Assembly: GCA_022712785.1 (NCBI GenBank)
Contig: JAFLJX010000133.1
Coordinates: 1-5,338, forward strand
Source: Mycoplasmatota bacterium
GTDB lineage: Bacteria; Bacillota_I; Bacilli_A; Izemoplasmatales; Izemoplasmataceae
DNA: 5,338 bases
Direction of reading: 5' to 3'
The number at the start of each line of letters is the position of its first letter. Position 1 is the stretch's first letter. Positions 1 through 5,337 of the stretch are shown piece after piece. A program made the position numbers and the translations under genes. Below the pieces are notes generated by a model. The model was not told the DNA's origin and did no database searches. It worked only from the letters and a program-made list of their open reading frames with translations.

Positions 1-3
1 CAT
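1..3 (-). CDS. Start codon of a gene running off the left edge
   Basis: An ATG reads on the minus strand at positions 3 to 1. It is preceded by the Shine-Dalgarno sequence AAGAGGT (15 to 9) with a 5-nt spacer. The same AAGAGGT plus 5 nt precedes the ATG of the DUF438 gene (start 4568) and the 104-residue membrane protein (start 1245), which supports a real start. No codon beyond the ATG is visible, so nothing can be said about the product. The gene would follow the ClbS-like gene but lies past its terminator, so it probably has its own promoter. This is an inference from the RBS alone. Confidence 0.45.
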
Positions 4-71
4 ATAGTACCTCTTTTCATTTCTTTAAGAATTCTATAGTTTATACCTGTTATATTCTATCTTTCTTTAAT

Positions 72-80
72 AGTATATCA
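72..80 (-). promoter_or_regulatory. Possible extended -10 promoter for the left-edge gene
   Basis: On the minus strand the sequence TGaTATACT (80 to 72) matches an extended -10 element (TGN followed by TATACT). No good -35 is visible at 16 to 18 nt upstream, as expected for some extended -10 promoters. Transcription would start near position 65, giving a leader of about 60 nt before the ATG at 3. The call is weak because such motifs occur by chance in AT-rich DNA. Confidence 0.3.
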
Positions 81-138
81 TATCTTTACAATTCACATTT
101 AAACATAATATATACACATCTATTTTGTATACTTAAGT

Positions 139-180
139 GAACACTCCCCCACTTAATTAAAATTTGAAGTAGGAGCATTC
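139..180 (-). other. Long GU-containing hairpin, possible IS200/IS605-type end remnant
   Basis: Read as minus-strand RNA, the arm GAAUGCUCC (180-172) pairs fully with GGAGUGUUC (147-139), including two adjacent wobble pairs. The stem continues as UACUU (171-167) with AAGUG (154-150), with a two-G bulge (149-148) and a 12-nt loop. Read as plus-strand RNA, the wobbles become C-A and A-C mismatches, so the structure belongs to the minus strand. No U-tract follows, so it is not a terminator. The CCTACTT loop AAGTGGGGGAG layout followed by TTCAC resembles the subterminal hairpins at right ends of IS200/IS605 elements carrying tnpB. That assignment is recalled from family knowledge and is unproven; no transposase is visible. 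Confidence 0.4.
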
Positions 181-200
181 TTGAACAATGTGGTAAATTA

Positions 201-234
201 ATAAAAATGACTTTCATTTGAAAGTCATTTTTAT
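201..234 (-). terminator. Rho-independent terminator of the ClbS-like gene
   Basis: A perfect 15-bp inverted repeat (201-215 with 220-234) encloses the loop ATTT. On the minus strand the core stem GACTTTC / GAAAGTC is followed by ATTTTTATTAATTT, a good U-rich tail. It begins 10 nt after the TAA at 245-247. Because the arm flanks are A-rich on one side and T-rich on the other, the structure could also terminate plus-strand transcripts. Confidence 0.85.
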
Positions 235-244
235 AATGGTTGTG

Positions 245-748
245 TTAAATACTCTTTATATGTTTGTGTATCTTCTTTATTGCCCAATCATAATGACTTG
301 AAGTTGAGGAAACACAATAACTGCCTAAACTGGTTGATCCTGTCCAATTATAGTGCTTTTTTGTAAATAGTTCTTCATCTGTAAATTCCCCAAGTACTTC
401 TATAACTAATTTATGACTCCCCATTACCATTTTTGTTGCGTCTTTATAGGATGTTTTTTGATGTTTTTCCCAAAAAACAATGTTCAATTTGCCATATGTT
501 TTCCAGTTATATCCATCAGGCAAAAAAGCTTGCGAGTTATTATTTGTGTTTGAATTAACCCACTTTAAAAGTAAATTATGCCACTCATGTAGATGGATTA
601 GAATATCTCTTATATTTTTATCTCTATCTTCAAAATTGAATAATTTATTGGTGTCCTCAATTGATAATCCATTTATTATATCCCACATTCTACCAAATTG
701 ATTAGTTGCATTAATTAGCAATTCATTCTTTGTTTTTGCTCTAGGCAT
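245..748 (-). CDS. ClbS/DfsB family four-helix bundle protein (DUF1706)
   Basis: The 167-residue product is full length for the ClbS/DfsB family (DUF1706) in the DinB/YfiT-like superfamily, which forms a small cytosolic four-helix bundle. Family signatures visible by eye are the start MPRAKTKNELL, FEDRDKNIRDILIHLHEWH (39-57), FLPDGYNWKTY (75-85), FWEKHQKTSY (92-101), and a C-terminal block with NWTGSTSLGSYCVSSTSSHY (134-153) then DWAIKKIHKHIK (154-165). The best studied member, ClbS of the pks island, protects against colibactin by opening its cyclopropane warhead. Most Bacillota homologues have no established substrate. The ATG has a strong AGGAGG RBS (762-757) 8 nt upstream. A terminator follows at 201-234, and no colibactin-like synthesis gene is visible, so a general detoxification role or none can be claimed. 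The family call is firm; the function is inferred. Confidence 0.9.
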   Translation of the reverse strand: MPRAKTKNELLINATNQFGRMWDIINGLSIEDTNKLFNFEDRDKNIRDILIHLHEWHNLLLKWVNSNTNNNSQAFLPDGYNWKTYGKLNIVFWEKHQKTSYKDATKMVMGSHKLVIEVLGEFTDEELFTKKHYNWTGSTSLGSYCVSSTSSHYDWAIKKIHKHIKSI

Positions 749-801
749 GATTAAGTCCTCCTATTTATGATTTTGAAAGCTTTACATGTATAATATATAA
801 T

Positions 802-819
802 TATAGTTTATTCGTTTTG
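802..819. repeat. 18-bp direct repeat, copy proximal to the ClbS-like gene
   Basis: The sequence TATAGTTTATTCGTTTTG occurs here and again at 888-905, identical over 18 bases, with start points 86 bp apart. On the minus strand this copy runs directly into TATAAT (805-800), so it may carry the -10 of a weak promoter for the downstream ClbS-like gene. No convincing -35 is present. It could be a regulator binding site, a duplication scar, or a recombination site. Confidence 0.75.
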
Positions 820-839
820 GAATTGTTAGAAATGAATTC

Positions 840-865
840 TACATCACCAATTAAAAACTGATGTA
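840..865. repeat. 7-bp inverted repeat between the direct repeats
   Basis: TACATCA (840-846) and TGATGTA (859-865) form a perfect inverted repeat with a 12-nt spacer. Its centre (852.5) is within about 1 bp of the midpoint between the two 18-bp direct repeats. No U-tract follows on either strand, so a terminator is unlikely. A protein-binding dyad is plausible. Confidence 0.5.
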
Positions 866-887
866 TTAATACTCTTAAATACCTTCA

Positions 888-905
888 TATAGTTTATTCG
901 TTTTG
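888..905. repeat. 18-bp direct repeat, distal copy
   Basis: This is the second copy of TATAGTTTATTCGTTTTG, identical to 802-819. It lies 25 nt after the TAG stop of the 104-residue membrane protein on the minus strand. It abuts the short palindrome GTTGATTTCAAC (905-916), which shares its last base. The flanking bases differ between copies, so the identity is exactly 18 nt. Confidence 0.75.
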
Positions 906-930
906 TTGATTTCAACTAAAAATATTTAAG

Positions 931-1245
931 CTACATGAAGATCATTATAGTTAAGAATACAAAAATCATCATTGATAATGCTATGTTAAATCTATTGATT
1001 TTTCTGTACAAGAACTCAGGTGTTGAACCTTTACTAAATATTAAAGGTATTCCAAATAACGTAGTTGATATTAAAGACTCAAAGAAGTAATCGTTATTTA
1101 GGAAATATACACTCAATAGAGCAATTCCGATAAAGATAATTCCATGTGGTATTAACTTTCTTTGTTGTTCTGTAACTAATTGCTCAAATGCAAAAGCACC
1201 GAACAAACTACTTATAACATAAACTACAATCCCAATAATTTCCAT
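931..1245 (-). CDS. Small integral membrane protein, unknown function
   Basis: I do not recognise this 104-residue protein. It is strongly hydrophobic, with likely membrane segments at about residues 3-20, 33-50, 56-70 and 85-104. A short polar stretch (EQLVTEQQRK, 21-30) and a basic loop (SKGSTPEFLYRKINR, 71-85) separate them. There is no signal cleavage site or catalytic motif. The ATG has the RBS AAGAGGTGAT (1260-1251) at a 5-nt spacing. Only 25 bp separate it from the DUF2812 gene, so it is almost surely the third gene of the PadR operon and under the same control. It ends in TAG. No clear terminator follows, so transcription may read into the ClbS-like gene. It could be a partner of the DUF2812 membrane protein; that is inference from position. 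Confidence 0.8.
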   Translation of the reverse strand: MEIIGIVVYVISSLFGAFAFEQLVTEQQRKLIPHGIIFIGIALLSVYFLNNDYFFESLISTTLFGIPLIFSKGSTPEFLYRKINRFNIALSMMIFVFLTIMIFM

Positions 1246-1270
1246 ATTTTATCACCTCTTTAATTTTATA

Positions 1271-2503
1271 TTACAGTTCAGTCGCTTTTACTCTTGAATA
1301 ATATCTAATTACTTTGAAGCAGAAAAACAATAGTTCAACTACTAATACCAACATAATCAAGGGTGATAAAATCATCCATGTGCTAATATTTTCAAAATTT
1401 GCATAGGCAAATAAAGTTATTGACATACCTATAGATAGAACGACGAATAAGATAGCTGGTAAAAACACTGCTAAATATGTCCACATATATTTTTTTGCGT
1501 GTTTCACTTTAGTCTCATGATCACTATAATATTTTGGAACTAGTTCTGTATATTCTTGTCCCCAAACGGAAATTGCCATAAATCTTGAATATGATGTGAA
1601 ATATAGTTTCCATCCACTTTCCTTATTTAAGCTAAAATAATTAGCTCCTTTTTTTGTTTGGAAATCTACATGATATTTTACATTTCTAGGTAAGCCTGTT
1701 TTAAAGTAAAAGCTATTACCAATTTTACTCATTCTGATTAGATTAAATCCCTTTAATTCCATTTGTTCAAGCCAATCTTCAATTTTGTCAGGAGAATAGA
1801 ACCATGCTACTTTAGTTTTTTTAATTAACTTCTTCTCTTTCCGTAGTTTTCTAATTTCTTCTTTTGTCAATATGGTATCCTTTGGAATAGTAAATGACAT
1901 ATCTATACCATCCCCACAAAACACTTCTAGTTTCCTATTTGATACTCTTAATCTAAAGAAAGAATAAATCATCCAAATTTGGATAATGAAATAACCGAAA
2001 TTTACAAGTATGAATGCTATAGCACTCATTATCTCTATAGTTGTGTACTCTACCTCATTACTAGGTATAGATTCCACAGTGACACTACCTATACCTAAAG
2101 TGAAAATAATAACAATTAAAATAAAGAAACTATATAACATAATTTGAAACAACAACATTTGCCCTACTATATATTTAATTTTTCTATTTCGCGATACCAA
2201 ATCATTATATGAAGGAACTGAATTTGGCTCATCACTAATTTGCTCTAAAAAGTAAAAATTCTTTGTATAACATATTTCTGTGTAGTCATTACCATCTTTA
2301 ATATAAATAGGATAGCCGTCTAAACCCTTATCATAGTTAATAATATGCTTTTTATTTTCTGATTCAGATTTATTGAATTGAAATATTCTAAGTACAGGGT
2401 TTACTTTTATAAGTTTGTACCCTTTAAAGCTTAAATCATTTAACCAATCTTGGGTTTTTAATACATCGTAACTCCAAAATGGTCTAAATTTATTTTTGCT
2501 CAT
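1271..2503 (-). CDS. DUF2812 membrane protein with two DUF2812 modules
   Basis: The 410-residue product contains two copies of the DUF2812 pattern. Copy 1 has FWSYDVLKTQDWLNDLSFKGYKLIKV (9-34), with its -strand-like tail to about 90. Copy 2 has AWFYSPDKIEDWLEQMELKGFNLIRM (233-258), then FYFKTG and SGWKLYFTSYSRF (296-308). Each copy is followed by a membrane hairpin: segments near 111-137 and 158-183, then 341-366 and 376-399. A charged linker lies at 211-231. Many DUF2812 proteins carry one soluble module and one membrane region, so this looks like an internal duplication. The family's biochemistry is unknown, but it is typically encoded next to a PadR regulator, as here. The start overlaps the padR-like gene by 14 nt and has a GGAGGGG RBS inside that gene's end, indicating translational coupling. 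Confidence 0.9.
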   Translation of the reverse strand: MSKNKFRPFWSYDVLKTQDWLNDLSFKGYKLIKVNPVLRIFQFNKSESENKKHIINYDKGLDGYPIYIKDGNDYTEICYTKNFYFLEQISDEPNSVPSYNDLVSRNRKIKYIVGQMLLFQIMLYSFFILIVIIFTLGIGSVTVESIPSNEVEYTTIEIMSAIAFILVNFGYFIIQIWMIYSFFRLRVSNRKLEVFCGDGIDMSFTIPKDTILTKEEIRKLRKEKKLIKKTKVAWFYSPDKIEDWLEQMELKGFNLIRMSKIGNSFYFKTGLPRNVKYHVDFQTKKGANYFSLNKESGWKLYFTSYSRFMAISVWGQEYTELVPKYYSDHETKVKHAKKYMWTYLAVFLPAILFVVLSIGMSITLFAYANFENISTWMILSPLIMLVLVVELLFFCFKVIRYYSRVKATEL

Positions 2504-2822
2504 TGAATAACCCCTCCTGATATAGTGTGTCTTTGTATACTATTTTTATTCTGTTTATTTCCAGTTCTAACAGTTTACTTCCCTCAACAGTTAGCTCGTA
2601 AACAGTTTTTCTATCCCTGTCTTGATAAACAGAGATAACTTTAACTTTTGACATTTTCCCCAAAGTTGTGTATACAGTTCCTGAGCCTAGCTTTATTCTA
2701 CTACCGGTTAGTTTCTCAACATATTTTATGATTCCATATCCATGTCTTGGAACATTTAAAGACAGTAAAATATAGTAAGCTGTTTCACTTAATGGTATTA
2801 GCGATTCAATACTTTTTGCCAT
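2490..2822 (-). CDS. PadR family transcriptional regulator
   Basis: The product is a 110-residue winged-helix PadR protein of the short subfamily that accompanies DUF2812. From the chosen ATG it reads MAKSIESLIPLSETAYYILLSL, then PRHGYGIIKYVEKLTG and the recognition-helix block IKLGSGTVYTTLGKM. The wing and end are QDRDRKTVYELTVEGSKLLE. All are typical PadR positions. Such proteins act as dimeric repressors released by small molecules or membrane stress. I chose the ATG at 2822 over an in-frame TTG at 2840 because GAAAGGAT (2838-2831) is a good RBS for it and the TTG has none. It is the first gene of an operon with the DUF2812 gene (14-nt overlap), and it probably represses its own promoter through the two dyads at 2842-2892. 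The effector is unknown. Confidence 0.92.
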   Translation of the reverse strand: MAKSIESLIPLSETAYYILLSLNVPRHGYGIIKYVEKLTGSRIKLGSGTVYTTLGKMSKVKVISVYQDRDRKTVYELTVEGSKLLELEINRIKIVYKDTLYQEGLFNEQK

Positions 2823-2841
2823 CAAAATCAATCCTTTCAAT

Positions 2842-2862
2842 ATATGTCGTGATGTGACATAT
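2842..2862. promoter_or_regulatory. PadR-type operator, site 1
   Basis: A perfect dyad, ATATGTC (2842-2848) and GACATAT (2856-2862), has a 7-nt spacer. It contains the ATGT/ACAT half-sites known for PadR-family operators. It lies just downstream of the predicted transcription start (about 2864 on the minus strand), where bound repressor would block initiation or escape. Confidence 0.8.
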
Positions 2863-2870
2863 CTAATTTA

Positions 2871-2898
2871 ATTATATCACAGTGCGACATATTGTCAA
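2871..2898 (-). promoter_or_regulatory. Sigma-A promoter of the PadR/DUF2812 operon
   Basis: On the minus strand a consensus -35 TTGACA (2898-2893) is followed after 16 nt by a consensus -10 TATAAT (2876-2871). The -10 is preceded by TGa, making an extended -10. This is the best promoter in the window. Transcription should begin near 2864, leaving a leader of about 42 nt before the ATG at 2822. Such a strong core promoter under two operator-like dyads suggests tight repression and high induced output. Confidence 0.85.
2872..2892. promoter_or_regulatory. PadR-type operator, site 2 (imperfect)
   Basis: Read on the minus strand, ATATGTC (2892-2886) is separated by 7 nt from GATATAA (2878-2872). 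The second arm matches GACATAT at 5 of 7 positions. It has the same 7-7-7 geometry as site 1 and its centre is exactly 30 bp away, about three helical turns, so both sites face the same side of DNA. It covers the -35/-10 spacer and overlaps the -10 box. Confidence 0.65.
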
Positions 2899-3043
2899 CC
2901 CTCATCTAAATATGAATCGTAAATTTGATTTCAAATTAAGTAGGGGAGGAACAGATAATTGTTTAATCACTGTTTATTTCGTCAGTACCATACTACTGTA
3001 CATATGTTACCGCATACTGTGGTTCAATTAAAAATATAAAAAA
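2899..3043. other. Intergenic stretch with a G-rich motif and no gene
   Basis: This is the region between the operon 1 terminator and the operon 2 promoter. No reading frame with an RBS is visible. It holds the plus-strand motif TTTCAAATTAAGTAGGGGAG (2929-2948), which resembles the 3' half of the hairpin at 139-180. It also holds a small inverted repeat, CAGTA / TACTG (2983-2998). Nothing else is supported. Confidence 0.5.
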
Positions 3044-3068
3044 AAGGAGAGTATTAAATAACTTCCTT
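3044..3068 (-). terminator. Rho-independent terminator of the permease/DUF438 operon
   Basis: On the minus strand AAGGAAG (3068-3062) pairs with CT-c-TCCTT (3051-3044), with one bulged C and a 10-nt loop. It runs straight into a run of eight T residues (3045-3038). It lies 8 nt after the TAA at 3079-3077, which ends the coding-like remnant rather than the DUF438 gene, and more than 200 bases after the DUF438 stop. Confidence 0.65.
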
Positions 3069-3076
3069 ATTTTTCG

Positions 3077-3281
3077 TTATAACTCTGGAATCATTAAACT
3101 AACATTATAATCTTTAAATCTATAGATATGGCTTGTTTTCCAAATATAATCATTTTTAATGATTTGTTTTATAAAAAACTTGATACGACATTTTATAAAA
3201 TCCATATATTTCTCTTTTAATTTCACCAGCAGTATTATAAATCTCTCCTGACTGTTTTTCGTATTCTATTATTGAATTATA
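3077..3281 (-). pseudogene. Coding-like remnant in two frames after the DUF438 gene
   Basis: Directly after the DUF438 stop, the same frame stays open for 41 codons (3281-3159, stop 3158-3156). It reads like protein: IIEYEKQSGEIYNTAGEIKR then EIYGFYKMSYQVFYKTN. A frame shifted by one base takes over, with KNDYIWKTSHIYRFKDY then NVSLMIPEL and a TAA at 3079-3077, immediately before the terminator. A single-base change near 3155-3165 would join them as one C-terminal segment of about 65 residues. The second frame alone could be a 42-residue ORF from the ATG at 3205, or 49 residues from a GTG at 3226, but both have poor RBSs. I do not recognise the family. The likeliest reading is the 3' end of a decayed operon gene whose 5' part was lost; a small real ORF is the alternative. 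Confidence 0.4.
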
Positions 3282-4568
3282 TTATTTTGCAATCTCTTTA
3301 TCCTTTTCATCCCAACTTAGTAATCTTTGATTACCAACTAATGAACGTAGATTTGTTATTTCCTGCATTGTTTCAAGGCAACCTTTATATGTTCCATTAT
3401 CATCATAAAGTGCGACATAACGAATGTGAATGAACTTACCATTCATTTGTAGCCAGAACTCCGCAACTGATTCTTCTTTATTTCGAAAAGCATTTAGGAT
3501 TCTTTCGACTGTTTCAACACTTTCTTTGGGATGACAGTATTTTACTTCTCTCCCAATTACTCCTTTACTTCTTGGAAATATTCTATGTTTAGAATCTGTA
3601 TAAAATCTCATAATATCGTTTTCATCTACAAATGAAACATCCATTGGAATATTTTGATAAATCAGATTAATTTGCTCGAGTGTTAGTTCCCCATTTGTTA
3701 CATTTAATTTTGAATCTGATACTGAAGTTAAATTGTGTTTTAAAAGAACTTTTAGTAAATCATTCTCCAAATTATTATTTTCTGTATTTTGAGTTTTCTT
3801 CTTTGGTACTTGAATTTGAGTTTCAGATAATAAACAGTATCCTATCTCAGTATCACCAAACTTCATTTCTTCAAATTCTTCTTCAGTAATCATCTTTAAA
3901 GATGTAGGATAGAGTATTTTATTTTCTTTCATGAATAAATCTTCTATAAATTTTAAAGTGAATTCTAGATGATCTAAAAATCCCTTTTCATCATTTTTAA
4001 GTAAGAACTCACGACCACTATTGATTGCATCTCTTGCATTATTATCAAAGTTCCACATTAGTGTTGAAGGTTTATCAAACCCTTTTTTCTCTAATAATGA
4101 GTAAAGTTGGTTCTGTTTTCTTGCGAAGTGTATTTTTACTTCAGCAAGTTTATCAAATTGATCTATATACTCGTTTCGAACAAATCGCTTTTCAGTCATA
4201 TTTCGTAATGTATTAATTACATTTTTAACAGCGTTAATTTCTAGTAAGTACATGTTGATCGGGTGAAATTTATGAAGAATCATCTTTGGTGAAACCAAGA
4301 TACCTTTTAAACTCTTAATTATAAAGTCTGCGCTTTCTTCGAATTTTTCATCAGTTAGTTCTAAATCATCATTTATGAACAGTTTTTGTTCGCACAATGC
4401 GAACTCTACAGGTGTGATTTCTTTAAACTCTTTTTTTAGTTTTATTACAAAACTCTCATCATTAATATTTTCTGTAAGGTATTCTTCTAACAATAACAAT
4501 AATTTCTTAACTCGTACTCTATCAACAGATATATGTTTTTCCATTTTTCTTACATTAATATGATTCAT
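3282..4568 (-). CDS. DUF438, hemerythrin-like and PAS domain protein
   Basis: The 428-residue soluble protein has the usual three-part layout of this family. An N-terminal DUF438 helical domain spans about 15-90 (key stretch ITPVEFALCEQKLF). A hemerythrin/HHE-like bundle spans about 95-235, with HKFHPI (99-104), HFARKQNQLYSLLEKKGF (147-164), PSTLMWNFDN (167-176) and FMKENKILYPTSLKM (212-226). A linker rich in K, T, N and E lies at 255-270. A C-terminal PAS domain spans about 295-408, with IPMDVSFVDENDIMRFY, RIFPRSKGVIGREVKYCHP and AEFWLQMNGKFIHIRY. Family members are thought to sense oxygen, nitric oxide or iron through a di-iron or haem site, but no output domain is present. The usual glutamate in RKENQLFP is Q152 and the proline is S157. 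The ATG at 4568 has AAGAGGT 5 nt upstream and overlaps the permease gene by 14 nt. Confidence 0.88.
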   Translation of the reverse strand: MNHINVRKMEKHISVDRVRVKKLLLLLEEYLTENINDESFVIKLKKEFKEITPVEFALCEQKLFINDDLELTDEKFEESADFIIKSLKGILVSPKMILHKFHPINMYLLEINAVKNVINTLRNMTEKRFVRNEYIDQFDKLAEVKIHFARKQNQLYSLLEKKGFDKPSTLMWNFDNNARDAINSGREFLLKNDEKGFLDHLEFTLKFIEDLFMKENKILYPTSLKMITEEEFEEMKFGDTEIGYCLLSETQIQVPKKKTQNTENNNLENDLLKVLLKHNLTSVSDSKLNVTNGELTLEQINLIYQNIPMDVSFVDENDIMRFYTDSKHRIFPRSKGVIGREVKYCHPKESVETVERILNAFRNKEESVAEFWLQMNGKFIHIRYVALYDDNGTYKGCLETMQEITNLRSLVGNQRLLSWDEKDKEIAK

Positions 4569-5337
4569 AATTTACCTCTTCTTTCTTGATTTCTTTTGAG
4601 TATTTTTTTTGAATAGTATTTATAATTACATCTAATAATGCAGCGAGTACAATCACAATGATACTCCAAGCAAAAACTCCTGCTGTATTTAGGGTTGCTT
4701 TCTCAATTTGGAAACTGGTTCCAATTGATTTGGCTGGTTGACTTAATACTTCTGCGGCTATGGTTACTTTTAGACTAAGACCAATAGCCGTTGATATAAC
4801 AGCAAATAAGTCAGACTTAATGGCAGGAATATATATTTTTTTCAACTTTAACTTCTTAGATAGTTTATATACTTTTGCCATTTCAAGTAATTTTATGTCA
4901 ATATTATTTATTGAACTTGTAACCGTTGAATATATAATTGGAAACGATATCAAAAAAGCAACTAGTATTGGTGCTAACTCTGAACTTAACCAGATTATGG
5001 CTAGTAGAATTACTGCCAATGTTGGGACTGACTTTTGAATAATAACTAGTGGCTTTAATAAGAAGTAAACTGCAGGTATAAATGATGCGATTATTCCGAG
5101 TACTAAAGCAAGTGTAAACGAAAAAGTAAATCCTAAGATAACTCTGACTGCCGTATTTCTAATGACAATAAAAAAATACTTCGATTGAATAATTCTTAAT
5201 AGTTCTAAAACAGATTTCTCAGGTGATGGGATTAATATTGGGCTATCAATTATAATAGATAGTACTTTCCAAATTAGTATTGTAACTAAAATGGGAAGTA
5301 CCAAATACATTTTATTCTTCAAAGTATAATCCATCAT
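4555..5337 (-). CDS. ABC transporter permease, SsuC/TauC/NrtB-like
   Basis: The product (260 residues from the first visible ATG) is an inner-membrane permease of the nitrate/sulfonate/taurine-type importer family (BPD_transp_1). It has about six membrane segments, near 11-30, 62-87, 90-115, 120-140, 173-197 and 219-240. ILIPSPEKSVLEL (34-46) follows the first segment, as in this family. The cytoplasmic EAA loop that docks the ATPase is LLEMAKVYKLSKKLKLKKIYIPAI (150-173 region), with lysine at the usual glycine (K158). The length fits an intact protein. However, the start lies one base from the window edge, no RBS can be seen, and a few upstream residues cannot be excluded. ATPase and substrate-binding genes are presumably just upstream, outside the window. 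The substrate cannot be told from the permease; sulfonates, nitrate, thiamine precursors and riboflavin-like compounds all use such proteins. Confidence 0.88.
   Translation of the reverse strand: MMDYTLKNKMYLVLPILVTILIWKVLSIIIDSPILIPSPEKSVLELLRIIQSKYFFIVIRNTAVRVILGFTFSFTLALVLGIIASFIPAVYFLLKPLVIIQKSVPTLAVILLAIIWLSSELAPILVAFLISFPIIYSTVTSSINNIDIKLLEMAKVYKLSKKLKLKKIYIPAIKSDLFAVISTAIGLSLKVTIAAEVLSQPAKSIGTSFQIEKATLNTAGVFAWSIIVIVLAALLDVIINTIQKKYSKEIKKEEVNYESY

Noticed and set aside
480..701. Plus-strand open frame of 73 codons opposite the ClbS-like gene
   Set aside because: It is antisense to a clear family protein, has no RBS, and its composition is that of a reverse-strand shadow.
905..916. Palindrome GTTGATTTCAAC as terminator of the PadR operon
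   Set aside because: The stem is only 5 bp with a 2-nt loop and no U-tract follows on the minus strand.
2823..2840. Six-residue N-terminal extension of the PadR protein from a TTG at 2840
   Set aside because: The RBS GAAAGGAT lies inside the extension and serves the ATG at 2822; family members begin close to that methionine.
2983..2998. Inverted repeat CAGTA-N6-TACTG as an operator
   Set aside because: Five-base arms are expected by chance, and it lies well upstream of the only promoter with no second copy.
3680..5038. Plus-strand open frames at 3680-3889, 4025-4216, 4375-4563 and 4760-5038
   Set aside because: All lie opposite the DUF438 and permease genes, lack RBSs and recognisable motifs, and reflect low stop density antisense to AT-rich coding DNA.
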